64,000 nucleotides of DNA from Siphonodentalium dalli (GCA_032622095.1 CP136062.1:124001-188000); one strand, 5' to 3'. Counted from the first letter of the stretch, positions 9,976 through 20,480 are shown. Notes: generated from the sequence alone by a model not told the origin. A program made the numbers and translations.

Positions 9976-10185
9976 CCAATGGGAAAACACATGCCGAATT
10001 CACAAACACAAATTTCGAGCCAATCTTCCTTGACGAGGTTGATCCAACAACGCTTAACAACGCCAAGACAATCTGCGGAGATAACAATGAGTGCATACTC
10101 GATTACATCGCGACTGGCGATCAAACCGTAGCTGAGGAATCAAAGACGACGGGTGACAAAACTACTCAAGAAGATGCTATTCTCA
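9940..10185 (+). CDS. Exon: post-VWD segment of mucin-4/mesh-like protein
   Basis: A 246-nt exon after TTCTCTCTTCCAG, ending CTCA|GTAAG, phase 1 on both sides. With the T of the previous exon it opens W-LVSSDDTVFRYPNGK, continues with FEPIFLDEVDP, and has a Cys pair in AKTICGDNNECILDYIATGD. The motif 'F-x-Y-x-x-G ... P-x-F-L-D-E ... A-x-x-x-C-G-x-x-x-x-C-x-x-D-x-x-A-T' is typical of the stretch directly after the VWD domain in MUC4, SUSD2 and coral mucin-like proteins. The first 36 or so bases and the acceptor are repeated eight times upstream in a 106-bp tandem array, where each copy runs into a stop codon. Minus-strand frames across this region are shadows of the repeat. Confidence 0.92.
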
Positions 10186-10880
10186 GTAAGTTCCAACCGA
10201 AGCTGGTCCTATACGACAAGTGACAATACTACATGTATATGACATATGACGAGACTACTCAAGAGATGATATATTCTCTGTTAATTCTGACTGAAATTGC
10301 ATGGTCCTGTGCGAGATAAGGCCAATTGGATTAAATTATAAGATTATCATTACCTCTTCACATTATCGTTACTAAGACGACAGGCAACTCAAGAAGACGT
10401 AAGATTGTAATACGGCTGAAATGATTAATCCACTAATTAACAATTAATAAGATATTTGATTAATCGTCCCATTTCTTAGAACACAAACAATAAATTACAA
10501 CATAATATTTACCATTTTATTAAATTTTCGTCAATATACTACCGTAAAAACTGTCAAGTTGACACACAATTCTTTGTTATGGACGAGTATGGTGAGAAAT
10601 CGCAAGATATTCCTGATATATATGTCTTAATTTAAAGTTAATTCACATTAAAGGGATACTGTACCCAAAATGCTCTTATTGGGTTCTTTTGTCTATGAGT
10701 TGTAGAATAAGGTAACCAGATAACCAGATTTCCATTATTTGAAAGTCTGGTGAGTACGAAGTAATATTAGCAGATGAGCCGGAATGCGAAAATACCAATT
10801 GTCGTTGTTGAGTAATTTTTGAACAATTTTCAAGCAAATGTATCAAATATACTCATCGAGTCATCTATTATATTATATTT
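10186..10880. other. Intron sequence without recognised feature
   Basis: Starts with the donor GTAAGT-like site of the exon ending at 10185. The remainder is AT-rich, and 10885-10917 begins a TGTC/TCTG simple run. No exon found. Confidence 0.5.
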
Positions 10881-10919
10881 TGGAAGATCTGTCTGTCTGT
10901 CTATGTGTCTGTCTGTTTC

Positions 10920-11605
10920 CAATGAACTCGAAAACGGCCGAGCCGATTTCGATGAAACTTGGTATGTGGGGTTATTTTCGGCCGGGGAGTGACATAGGCC
11001 TATTAATTTGCCCGTGCGACGTGACATTGACCTTGAAATCGGGTCATTTCAATGTCAAACGCGCGAATATCACGGGTTTCGATGAAACTTGGTTTGTGGG
11101 GGTATTTTCGGCCGGGGAGTGACATAGGCCTATTAATTTGCCCGTGTGACGTGACATTGACCTTGAAATCGGGTCATTTCAAGGACAAACGCGCGAATAT
11201 CACGGGATTTCGATGAAACTTGGTATGTGGGGGTACTTTCGTATGGGGAGTCTCAAAAGACTATGAATTTGCCCGTGCGACATGACCTTGACCTTGAAAT
11301 CGGGTCAATTCAAGGTCAAATCGCCAATTTTGTTGGGATTTCGACGAAATTTTATACATAGGGTTACTTTTGTCCACTGAGTGTTTTGGACGGGTCAAAT
11401 CGTGACCCCGACCTGACCTTGACCTTAAAAATTATCAATTCAATGTCAAATCGGGTAAAACCGGATGGATTTCGACGGGCACGTTTGTCGGGTACTTTTG
11501 TCCGGGCAGTGTTTTGGACTGGTCAAATCGTCACCCCACTTGACCTTGACCTTCAAAATGGACAATTCAAGGTCAAAGCCCGGACGAAGTCGGGTCACCT
11601 TCTAG
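10920..11605 (+). repeat. 130-bp tandem repeat, five diverging copies
   Basis: GATTTCGATGAAACTTGG or a variant occurs at 10945, 11075, 11206, 11337 and 11468, a period of 130-131 bp. Each copy also holds TTTGCCCGTGCGAC-like and GACCTTGACCTTGAAAT blocks. Later copies diverge steadily from the first three. Frames on both strands come from the repeat. Confidence 0.88.
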
Positions 11606-12090
11606 TTGTATATATATAGTCAGTGGCTTGAGTTTACGCCCGGTATCAACATAATTTTTACACGATCATGTGAGTCAAATACACTTTCCATGAACTATTT
11701 TGATGACATCTTGTACACATAAATTCGTAATTTAATGTATGACTCCAGTCATAAATTAAATTTATATCAAATTATTAACTTTGATTTTAAGATAACCTAT
11801 TAACCTGAACGTTTACAGAATACATCTTCAACTCAAATTACTTAGTTTTCTCTTAGATCGTTGTTATCACCGTACCCTCAACAAGCCGTGTAATGTATTT
11901 ATCCCCGGTCTTTATTAACAAGATATTCCCACAGCCATAAAGCGCGGAAACGAGCCACGAACAGTAACTCTATTTTATTAGACTGCTCATACGATGAATA
12001 GTAGCAAGATAACATCACACCTGGAATCAACGTGGCTTTGAAAGATATACATTCGACTTTCAAACTTTTGCCAGGTCATATAATTTATAC
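11606..12090. other. Intron sequence without recognised feature
   Basis: AT-rich, no repeat, exon or RNA signal that I can support. Confidence 0.5.
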
Positions 12091-12245
12091 TAGGGGCATA
12101 CGAGATTGTTATGACCTTGTAAAATCTGTCTTCTCTATATAGCGACGACAATTTTTGTGGTGTAATATCAGTTTTACACGGGGCATACGAGATTGTTATG
12201 ACTTTTGTAAAATCTGTCTTCTTTATATAGAGACGACAATTTTTG
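12091..12245 (+). repeat. 87-bp tandem repeat, left part of array split by a long element
   Basis: Two copies of GGGGCATACGAGATTGTTAT ... TATATAGCGACGACAATTTT. The array is cut at CAATTTTTG (12237-12245) and resumes in the same orientation at 16726. Confidence 0.88.
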
Positions 12246-13438
12246 GGGTTTCCCTTTTTACCGGATCCCGGATTTCGACCCGGATTTAGGTGTCTTTTTA
12301 CTGGATTTCGACCCGGATTCGGGTATGAATTTCATGCTTGTTTTATCACACATTTAACCCATTAAAAGCCGTTTCTGGCACGCGGAAACTGGTTAGGAGG
12401 TGAGATTAAACCAATATAGGGCTGTCGTGCTCATTCAACCCGATTAATCGTATTTAAAGGTACATATCGTGCCCGGATCAGCATACTTTTTTTTTCTTCA
12501 TATAGACACGGCGGTTGGATTGATTTTACGTGATCATGATGGCATTTAAGGGAACACACCATGTCCGGATCCGAATTAATTATCTCGTAATTATTGATCA
12601 TATTTAAAGGTAGATATCATGTCCGGATCCGGTTTTTTTCTCTCTCTTTTTTTTCCATATAAATTATCGTCTTTTTGATATATTAAATGTCACGTGGAAC
12701 AAAGTTATAAGTTGATTTTGAGATGTTATACTAGGCTGTTGGATTGATTTCACGGAATGATTATCGCATTTGAAGGTACACACCATGTGCGGAACCGAAT
12801 TAATTTCCACGTATTTACTGATAATATTTAAAGGTACAGATTATGCCCGGATCCGGATTTTTCTTCTTATAAAGTAATGCTTATTTAATACAATAAATGT
12901 AAACTGAGTCGCGTGGAACTAGGTTATAGATGTTGATGTTTAGATCAGATCATTCCCGGATTCGGATACGAATAGTTTTTTTCTATTTCATATAAATAGT
13001 CAAGTATTTAGCACATTAAATGGCAGCTGAGCCACGCGGAACTCAGTTTATTTGGAAACGGTGAACATGGCGCTTGGATTGATTTCACGCGAGAATGAGC
13101 CCATTTACAGACAAACTTTATGCCCGGATCTGGATCCGGATTTTATGTGTCTTTTTCTAATTTTGATCCGAACCCTGATCTCAATTTTATGTTTATTATA
13201 ACCCATGTTTAACACATTAACAGACATTTCAGACCCGCGAAAACATATATATTCTTTATTAGCCTCCATCGAGGAGAGTATTGTATGTTCATATACGGAT
13301 ATTATACAAATAATGTACAGTCTTACACATAAATGATAAATATATACATATTGTGGTATGGTCAACAAGTGTCACTGTACTGAAGCCTCGTGCACTCATG
13401 GAGTTAATCAGCTATTTACAGTCACGGTACAGCTACAT

Positions 13439-14102
13439 TCAGTTACCGGTAACTAACTTGCAGGCATGCATTAGGAATGTCGATGTGTCCACAATAAAAT
13501 TGCTATACACCGAAAACAATTCCGAGTCTGCGCAAGTGTTCTCATTCCCTAAAATCAGCGAGATAAATTGATTATCAGTTAGATTGCTCAATAAGAGGTA
13601 AATGTTCACTCCATATTTGTTCACAATTGTCCCAATATATGTTCCGAAAGTGCAGCAGCGCTATCGATTGGCATGCGAACAGAACGTGTACCAGTTCATT
13701 TGGATAAGTTTGTCCACAAGAACGACACAGTTTGTTGTTGATGTATGTTGTTTTGTTCAACAACAGCGCAAGGTGTTTGAGCTGGACCTCGTACTGTCTA
13801 TTGGCAGAGAGTATCTGCCAGATTGTCCATGGTTTTCTGGGGTTCTGGTGGCACGTATAGAATGTCGACAAATCATGATCTTGTGATACAGATGTTTGCC
13901 AGTGATTCGTATACAGGTCCGACACCCGCGACTTTACTAAAAACTTCCACTGTGCCTTCTCTGGGAACGATCCAGTGTCTAGAAATTCTAGAAGGTAATG
14001 TTTTAGATCGTATTTTTCTAGAATAGGAAATATTTCAGATATATCCCGTTGCAGCCAGCTACAGTTTATACAGTGATTATCTAGTTTAAAGGTACAGACC
14101 AT
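13439..14102 (-). pseudogene. LINE (non-LTR retrotransposon) ORF2 C-terminal fragment, frameshifted
   Basis: A minus-strand frame of 175 codons (14102-13575) contains CRSCGQTYPNELVHVLFAC, a C-x2-C-x9-H-x4-C zinc knuckle like that at the C-terminus of non-LTR retrotransposon reverse transcriptases. It is preceded by a Trp/Tyr-rich linker (FLVKSRVSDLYTNHWQTS). The similar-looking continuation (LTDNQFISLILGNENT) is in another frame at 13624-13439, so a frameshift lies near 13580-13620. The reverse transcriptase core is absent. The first 25 or so codons belong to the host foldback arm, not to the LINE. It is a dead 5'-truncated copy or fragment. Confidence 0.65.
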
Positions 14103-15324
14103 GCCCGGATCCGGTTTAAAAAAAATTCTCCATATAAATTAACGCCTATTTAATATATTAAATGTCAGCTGAGTTAAGAGGAAGTTAGAAGTTGATTTTG
14201 AGAGGTTAGACCCGGCTGTTGGATTTATTTTACGGAAGGATGATCGCATTTAAAGGTGAATGCCATGCACGGATCCGAATTAATTATCGCGTATTTATTA
14301 ATCATTTTTAAAGGTACAGATTATGCCCGGATCCCGATTGTTCTCCTTTCACTTATAAATTAACTCCTATTTAATACATTAAATGCCAGCGGAGTCACGT
14401 GGAACCAGGTTTTAGAATTAGTACGTTTAAAGACACACTTTATTTCCCTATTTGAATCCGGATTTGATGTGTCTCTTTTTGCTGATTTCGACCCTAACCG
14501 GGTTTGCATTTTATGTTTATTATATCCCACATTTAACACATTGAAAGACATTTCAGACACACGGAAACATGGCACAGGTTGGGTTTGAACAGAACAGAAA
14601 ATATAAACTGTCCATATACCGCATGGTTGTTTAATAAATATACAACAGATATCTATCAATCAATTACTGAAACGGTACTATTAGTACAAAATCCGGATCC
14701 GGGCATAATCTGTACCTTTAAATTTTATCAGTAAATACGAGGTAATTAATTCGGATCCGCACATGGTGTGTACCTTTAAATGCGATAATCCTTCCGTGAA
14801 ATAAATCCAAAAGCCGAGTCTAACTTTTCAAAATCAACTTATATAGTATTTTGTACTAATAGTACCATTTCAGTAATTGATAGATATCTGTTGTATATTT
14901 ATTAAACAACCATGCGGTATATGGACAGTTTATATTTTCTATTCTGTTCAAACCCAACCTGTGCCATGTTTCCGCGTGTCTGAAATGTCTTTCAATGTGT
15001 TAAATGTGGGATATAATAAACATCAAATGCAAACCCGGTTAGGGTCGAAATCAGCAAAAAGAGACTCATCAAGTCCGGATTCAATGTACCTTTAAAAATG
15101 ATTAATAAATACGCGATAATTAATTCGGATCCGTGCATGGCATGCACCTTTAAATGCGATCATCCTTCCGTGAAATAAATTCAACAGCCGGGTCTAACCT
15201 CTCAAAATCAACTTCTAACTTCCTCTTAACTCAGCTGACATTTAATATATTAAATAGGCGTTAATTTATATGGGTTTTTTTTTTTAAACCGGATCCGGGC
15301 ATGGTCTGTACCGTTAAACTAGAT

Positions 15325-15490
15325 AATCACTGTATAAACTGTAGCTGGCTGCAACGGGATAGATATGCTAGCAGTGTTTTTATAACGATTCGGGCGGCCA
15401 GACTATAAAATCACTGTATAAACAATAGCGGGCTGCAACGGGATGGATATGCTATCCGTGTTTTTATAACGATTCGGGCATCGTGACATA
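15325..15490 (+). repeat. Tandem duplication of about 80 bp in right arm of foldback element
   Basis: AATCACTGTATAAACTGTAG and AATCACTGTATAAACAATAG each lead to GGCTGCAACGGGATRGATAT and TTTTTATAACGATTCGGGC. The left arm holds only one copy of the first part, next to the LINE fragment. Confidence 0.75.
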
Positions 15491-16725
15491 AAACGCTTAA
15501 TACAAGTCGTACATCTATCTCACTTAAACCGGCTTAAATATCGAATTTACAATAGCAATACTACTAGTATCACAAATATAATCGTTTATAATCGAACTAA
15601 AACAATAAACCATTTAAACTGCACCAGGTTTTTTTGTGGGCTGGAGAACAAAAAATCTTCACAAAAGCAAGTCAATTTATTTCAATCCCAATGATATTAC
15701 TGTTAAATGCAACCTGTGCCATGTTTTCGCGGGTCTGAAATGTCTTTTAATGTGTTAAACATGGGTTATAATAAACATAAAATTGAGATCAGGGTTCGGG
15801 TCGAAATTAGAAAAGGCACATAAAATCCGGATCCAGATCCGGGCATAAAGTTTGTCTGTAAATGGGCTCATTCTCGCGTGAAATCAATCCAAGCGCCATG
15901 TTCACCGTTTCCAAATAAACTGAGTTCCGCGTGGCTCAGCTGCCATTTAATGTATTAAATACTTGACTATTTATATGAAATAGAAAAGAACTATTCGTAT
16001 CCGAATCCGGGAATGATCTGATCTAAACATCAACATCTATAACCTAGTTCCACGCGACTCAGTTTACATTTATTGTATTAAATAAGCATTACTTTATAAG
16101 AAGAAAAATCCGGATCCGGGCATAATCTGTACCTTTAAATATTATCAGTAAATACGTGGAAATTAAATCGGTTCCGCACATGGTGTGTACCTTTAAATGC
16201 GATAATCATTCCGTGAAATCAATCTAGTATAACGTCTCAAAATCAACTTATAACTTTGTTCCACGTGACATTTAATATATCAAAAAGACGATAATTTATA
16301 TGGAAAAAAAGAGAGAGAACAAAACCGGATCCGGACATGATATCTACCTTTAATTATGATCAATAATTACGAGATAATTAATTCGGATCCGGACATGGTG
16401 TGTTCCCTTAAATGCCATCATGATAACGTAAAATCAATCAAACCGCCGTGTCTATATGAAAAAATAAGAAGTATGCTGATCCGGGCACGATATGTACCTT
16501 TAAATACGATTAATCGGGTTGAATGAGCACGACAGCACTATATTGGTTTAATCTCACCTCCTAACCAGTTTCCGCGTGTCAGAAACGGCTTTCAATGGGT
16601 AAAATGTGTGATAAAACAAGCATGAAATTCATACCCGAATCCGGGTCGAAATCCAGTAAAAAGACACATAAATCCGGGTCGAAATCCGGGATCCGGGATC
16701 CGAAATCCGGTAAAAAGACACACCC

Positions 16726-17455
16726 CAATTTTTGCTGTGTAATATCAGTTTTACACGGGGCATACGAGATTGTTATGACCATTGTAAAATCTGTCTTCTC
16801 TATATATAGCGACGACAATTTTTACCGGGTAATATCAGTTTTACGAGGAGCATACGAGATTGTTATGACCCTTGTAAAATCTGTCTTCTTTATATAGCGA
16901 CGACAATTTTTGCGGTGTAATATCAGTTTTACAAGGGGCATACGAGATTGTTATGACCCGTGTAAAATATGTTTTTCTATATAGCGACGACAATTTTTGC
17001 CGGGTAATATCAGTTTTACAAGGGGCATACGAGATTGTTATGACCCTTGTAAAAATCTGTCTTCTCTATATAGCGACGACAATTTTTGCCGGGTAATATC
17101 AGTTTTACAGGGGGGCATACGAGATTGTTATGACCAGTGTAAAATATGTTTTCTCTATATAGCGACGACAATTTTTGCCGGGTAATATCAGTTTTACAAG
17201 GGGCATACGAGATTGTTATGACCCTTGTAAAATCTGTCTTCTCTATATAGCGACGACAATTTTTGCCGGGTAATATCAGTTTTACCAGGGGAATACGAGA
17301 TTGTTATGACCCGTGTAAAATCTGTCTTCTCTATATAGCGACGACAATTTTTGCCGGGTAATATCAGTTTTACAAGGGGCATACGAGATTGTTATGACCC
17401 GTGTAAAATCTGTCTTATCTATATAGCGACGACAATTTTTTGCGGGGTAATACGA
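16726..17455 (+). repeat. 87-bp tandem repeat, right part of split array
   Basis: About eight copies of GGGGCATACGAGATTGTTAT / GACCCTTGTAAAATCTGTCT / TATATAGCGACGACAATTTT / GCCGGGTAATATCAGTTTTA, period 87-89 bp. Frames on both strands are by-products. Confidence 0.93.
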
Positions 17456-17849
17456 AATAAGTGTTTCCTGTTTAGTTAACATATATTGAACAAGAACACC
17501 GGGATACGGCGTGGTATGGCCCTAGAAGTACAATGGTGCCTAAGAAGGCTTACAATTATACAGAGGGGATAACTGTAAATTCAAGTGGTAATTGGGCCAA
17601 TTTTTGTGATATGAAAGTGATAATACGGCCATATTTCATTGAACAACATGTTGATAAATAACACGTTTTTGGGGAATTTTATACCATTAGTTGACAGCGG
17701 TTAGCATTAATCGATTTTGATAACAAAAGTATATTTTAAAGAAATTTTGTTGTTTTTGTAACTTGGTGATATGGGGACCTTCTGATTGGATTGAGTACCT
17801 TCAGGGCCTTTTATGTGCTGCCTCATTGCACAGATATACACTGCTTGAC
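17456..17849. other. Intron sequence without recognised feature
   Basis: AT-rich DNA. No exon, repeat or RNA signal that I can support. Confidence 0.5.
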
Positions 17850-18092
17850 ATAATTGTGCATTCTCTTATATAGATGCAAGGCTCCCATTTATAAGACTCA
17901 CATTTATAAGAGTATTGCACTGACACAGGGTCTTTAATGCTGCATCAGTGCAGCTCCCGTCACGAAAGTGATAATAACTGAGGCAATATATAAAGTTTAA
18001 TGTTTAACCCACAGGGAGCCTCACATAGATAGAAGGATGCACTATAGAGTGTCATCTGCTAAAGTATATGTGGTGTTCTCTATGTGTTAAAC
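17850..18092. repeat. Hairpin repeat and dispersed-repeat remnant
   Basis: 17850-17960 matches the hairpin at 6744-6825 (GTGCATTCTCTTATATAGAT ... AGTATTGCACTGACACAGGG). 18000-18090 matches the TTTAACCCACAGGGAGCCTC / ATGTGTTAAA family seen at 3340-3390 and 8127-8215. Confidence 0.7.
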
Positions 18093-18103
18093 TGTCAGGA
18101 AAG

Positions 18104-18185
18104 GGTTAAATCATTTCAGTAACTCAATTCCAAATGTTTTCTCGGAGACCGTAGTTCTACATGCTACGATCGGTGATGAGAGTAC
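18104..18185 (+). repeat. Upstream near-copy of the 18202 exon's acceptor and 5' part
   Basis: GGTTAAATCATTTCAG at 18104 and 18186 mark two copies, 82 bp apart. The first holds TAACTCAATTCCAAATGTTT, TCTCGGAGACCGTAGTTCTA and CATGCTACGATCGG, then GATGAGAGTACGG. It lacks one G after the AG, so splicing here would shift the frame and reach a TAG within about 11 codons. Confidence 0.9.
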
Positions 18186-18201
18186 GGTTAAATCATTTCA
18201 G

Positions 18202-18412
18202 GTAACTCGATTCCAAATGTTTTCTCGGAGACCGTAGTCCTACATGCTACGATCGGCGTTGAAAGTACGGTTACTTTCGTAGCTAACGACACTGATGCTG
18301 CCGACAATGTGACCTTACATATCGTACAACAACCCGCGACAGGTTTCACCTTTGACCTTTCAACTCTGGTCGCCACGTGGACGCCTGCTGATACCACTGC
18401 CGTATCTATACA
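18202..18412 (+). CDS. Exon: cadherin/Ig-like beta module
   Basis: A 211-nt exon after AATCATTTCAG, ending TATACA|GTAAGT. It enters in phase 1 and leaves in phase 2, the only phase change in the gene. It encodes a beta-rich module: NSIPNVFSETVVLHATIGVE, then TVTFVANDTDAADNVTLHIV, then GFTFDLSTLVATWTPADTTA. Alternating hydrophobic residues, a 'N-D-x-D' turn and the closing 'W-T-P' resemble the cadherin/HYR-like module that follows the VWD region in invertebrate mucin-like proteins. A near-copy of the first 80 or so bases with its acceptor lies immediately upstream (about 18104-18185). It lacks one G at the splice edge and would shift the frame. Confidence 0.88.
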
Positions 18413-18609
18413 GTAAGTCTGAGTTATCTCCCCTGACTTATGACAGGGGCGCCACATGAACGCTTGCTGATATTGAATGGTGGGTGACACTCCATGTGTT
18501 AATGGCATTACCTTTCATATACAAATTCACATTTCCTTCATATATAACTAAGGGGCGTAACTCTATCTCCACATTTCATTTGAAACCTTTTGCAGGAGCC
18601 CAATCTTTT
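18413..18609. other. Start of intron after the 18202-18412 exon
   Basis: Begins with the donor GTAAGT. No further feature recognised before the 68-bp array. Confidence 0.5.
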
Positions 18610-19018
18610 AATGTGTGATTACAAATTTCCTGTATGACATCACTCAGAAATCCCACCTGAAACGAAAGAACATACAGAATGAAACATGTTAACTCTGGTG
18701 TGTGACGTCGCTCAGAAAGCCCACCTGACACGAAACCACATACAGAATGAAACATGGTAACTCTGGTGTGTGACGTCGCTCAGAAAGCCCACCTAAAACG
18801 AAACGACATACAGAATTAAACATGTTAACTGTGGTGTGTGACGTCGCTCAGAAAGCCCACCTGACACGAAACCACATACAGAATGAAACATGGTAACTCT
18901 GGTGTGTGACGTCGCTCAGAAAGCCCACCTGAAACGAAACAACATACAGAATGAAACATGTTAACTCTGGTGTGTGACGTCGCTCAGAAAGCCCACCTAA
19001 AACGAAACGACATACATA
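18610..19018 (+). repeat. 68-bp tandem array, left part
   Basis: Units of about 68 bp with GAATGAAACATGTTAACTCT, GGTGTGTGACGTCGCTCAGA and AAGCCCACCTGAAACGAAAC (starts at 18677, 18745, 18813 and on). The array is interrupted at 19019 and resumes at 19376. Confidence 0.9.
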
Positions 19019-19123
19019 CACAGAACGACACGATGTGTAAATGGGTTTGTCTCGAGTTCTATCCTTCCGCGACAGCACGAGCGCCGTATCGACAAACCCA
19101 TTTACACATCGTGTCGTTCTGTG
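19019..19123. repeat. Hairpin with 33-bp perfect arms
   Basis: The arm at 19019-19051 (starts CACAGAACGACACGATGTG) is exactly inverted at 19091-19123, around a 39-bp loop containing TTCTATCCTTCCGCGACAGC. The loop and right arm recur at about 20985-21053 next to the second MITE, where the left arm has diverged. Confidence 0.9.
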
Positions 19124-19127
19124 TTTA

Positions 19128-19372
19128 TTACACGCTTCGCATCCTAGAATCCGTGCATTAAAAATACAGGATTAGAAGGTTTATTTAGGCTCATACAGGG
19201 CGTGTTTGTCATTTGTGGTGATTCTTTTATTTAAATAGTTCCATTTTCGTGGTTGAGGCGAACGTCATGTACGTCATTTTACGTCAACGAGAGGCATATG
19301 GAACGTACGTTGCATACGGATTTGTGAATATGGAACGGCAATAACACTATACTTCTAGGAACAAGCGTGTAA
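19128..19372 (+). mobile_element. MITE, copy 1 (ends TTACACGCTT)
   Basis: 245 bp with inverted ends TTACACGCTT and AAGCGTGTAA, extended to ATTACACGCTT and AAGCGTGTAAT. It shares its interior, inverted, with the element at 20720-20959. It has no coding frame. Together with the hairpin before it, it splits the 68-bp array. Confidence 0.8.
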
Positions 19373-19375
19373 TAA

Positions 19376-19545
19376 AGAATGAAACATGTTAACTCTGGTG
19401 TGTGACGTCGCTCAGAAAGCCCACCTGACACGAAACCACATACAGAATGAAACATGGTAACTCTGGTGTGAGACGTCGCTCAGAAATCCCACCTGAAACG
19501 AAACAACATACAGAATGAAACATGTTAACTGTGGTGTGTGATGTC
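19376..19545 (+). repeat. 68-bp tandem array, right part
   Basis: Resumes with GAATGAAACATGTTAACTCT and GTGTGTGACGTCGCTCAGAA for about 2.5 units and ends in GTGTGTGATGTCGCTTGC. Confidence 0.88.
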
Positions 19546-19573
19546 GCTTGCAAACACACAATATACTGGGAAA

Positions 19574-19680
19574 GTAATGCCCTAAGTAATCGACTCCTTA
19601 ATCACAGCATTCCTTTTCATGATTTAGTCGGAAATATGGCTTGTTGCCATTCATCGGAATGCTCTCAGTGAACAATTCAT
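19574..19680 (+). repeat. Dispersed repeat fragment (AAGTAATGCCCTAAGTAATC)
   Basis: AGTAATGCCCTAAGTAATCG, CTTTTCATGATTTAGTCGG and TTGCCATTCATCGGAATGCT match the family at 1762-2030 and 3165-3400. It has an internal deletion around AATTATGGGTAA. Confidence 0.7.
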
Positions 19681-19810
19681 GAGCAAATGTGTTGTCACTG
19701 GGAGCAGTCACACGAAGAATGGCCTGTTTTATTTGTCCAATTGCGATGAATTACCCGACACATATTGCCACCTAATGCGCACGAGTGTTTAGTTCAGTTA
19801 TATGTTGTTT

Positions 19811-20007
19811 AAAGATATGTGTGTATATGTAATTTAAGATGTGTGTGTATATGTAAGATGTGTGTATATGTAAGATGTGTGTGTATATGTAATTAAGATG
19901 TGTGTGTATATGTAATTAAGAGGTGTGTGTATATGTAGTTAAGATGTGTGTGTATATGTAATTAAGATTTGTGTGTATATGTAATTAAGATGTGTGTGTA
20001 TATGTAT
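19811..20007 (+). repeat. 21-bp tandem repeat (TGTGTGTATATGTAATTAAGA)
   Basis: About nine units, some shortened to TGTGTGTATATGTAAGA. Confidence 0.9.
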
Positions 20008-20111
20008 TTGCGGTGAATTACCCGACAAATATTTGTCCTTCTTCATTAATGGCACTTTGCCAATGGGTGAAACATATTATGAATCGTTCTATTTGTGGTG
20101 TAAATATAGAA

Positions 20112-20178
20112 GACCTATGACTTCTCTGCATGTGACCTATGACTTCTCTGCATGTGACCTATGAGTTCTCTGCATGTG
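20112..20178 (+). repeat. 22-bp tandem repeat, three copies
   Basis: GACCTATGACTTCTCTGCATG begins at 20112, 20134 and 20156. The third copy reads GAGTTCTC. Confidence 0.9.
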
Positions 20179-20213
20179 AGGTCTAGATCTGTTGGTCACA
20201 GTCGTTAGATGAT

Positions 20214-20310
20214 TCATGTGATCATCAAAGTTAAGCAAATCGAGCTCGGTTAGTTCTTGGATGGGTGACCGGCTTGGGAGTCCCTGTTTTGCCAACTTTT
20301 GGTGCGACTC
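20214..20310 (+). pseudogene. 5S-rRNA-derived sequence (pseudogene or 5S-headed SINE)
   Basis: AAAGTTAAGCAAATCGAGC then CGGTTAGTTCTTGGATGGGT and GACCGGCTTGGGAGTCCC match the 3' two thirds of eukaryotic 5S rRNA. That part includes the internal promoter boxes (AGTTAAGCAA, and GGTTAGTACTTGGATGGGTGAC with one change). The 5' third is not recognisable and the usual end is altered (CCCTGTTTTGCC), followed by no T-run. It is not a working 5S gene. A 5S-derived SINE is possible, but a second copy would be needed to show that. Confidence 0.8.
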
Positions 20311-20480
20311 CCGCAATTCTCTCTCTCATTCTGTGACACTGTATTACTATGCTTTTACATGCATGGAAAATATTATGACGAGATCACTTCTTGTGGACAT
20401 GCATGCTTTCCTTGTCACCTAATCCAATCAGAGGGGTGGTTGCATGGTTGGTTGCCTGTTTCAGACAGACTAATCTAATC

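Larger units (their letters stand above)
12246..16725. mobile_element. 4.48-kb long-inverted-repeat (foldback) element with 9-bp target duplication
   Basis: The element starts GGGTTTCCCTTTTTACCGG and ends with the inverse of GGGTGTGTCTTTTTACCGG. CAATTTTTG flanks it on both sides (12237-12245, 16726-16734), inside an 87-bp tandem array that continues on each side. The two arms are reverse complements over most of their length: for example 12440-12620 pairs with about 16330-16510, and 14360-14690 with 14846-15080. A centre of about 150 bp remains unpaired. The arms differ where the left carries a LINE fragment (about 13260-14060) and the right a different stretch (15361-15700). Within the arms a module TTTAAAGGTACA ... 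ATGCCCGGATCCGG recurs many times. Nine-bp duplications and very long inverted ends are known from Mutator-like and foldback elements; the superfamily is not settled and no transposase is visible. Confidence 0.88.

Noticed and set aside
9755..10124. Minus-strand ORFs of 113 and 87 codons
   Set aside because: Shadows of the 106-bp array and of the true plus-strand exon at 9940-10185.
10838..11619. ORFs in the 130-bp tandem repeat
   Set aside because: Frames are broken at different points in each copy and show no selection for a protein; open on both strands.
13353..14026. Plus-strand ORFs opposite the LINE fragment
   Set aside because: Shadows of the minus-strand frame that carries the zinc-knuckle motif.
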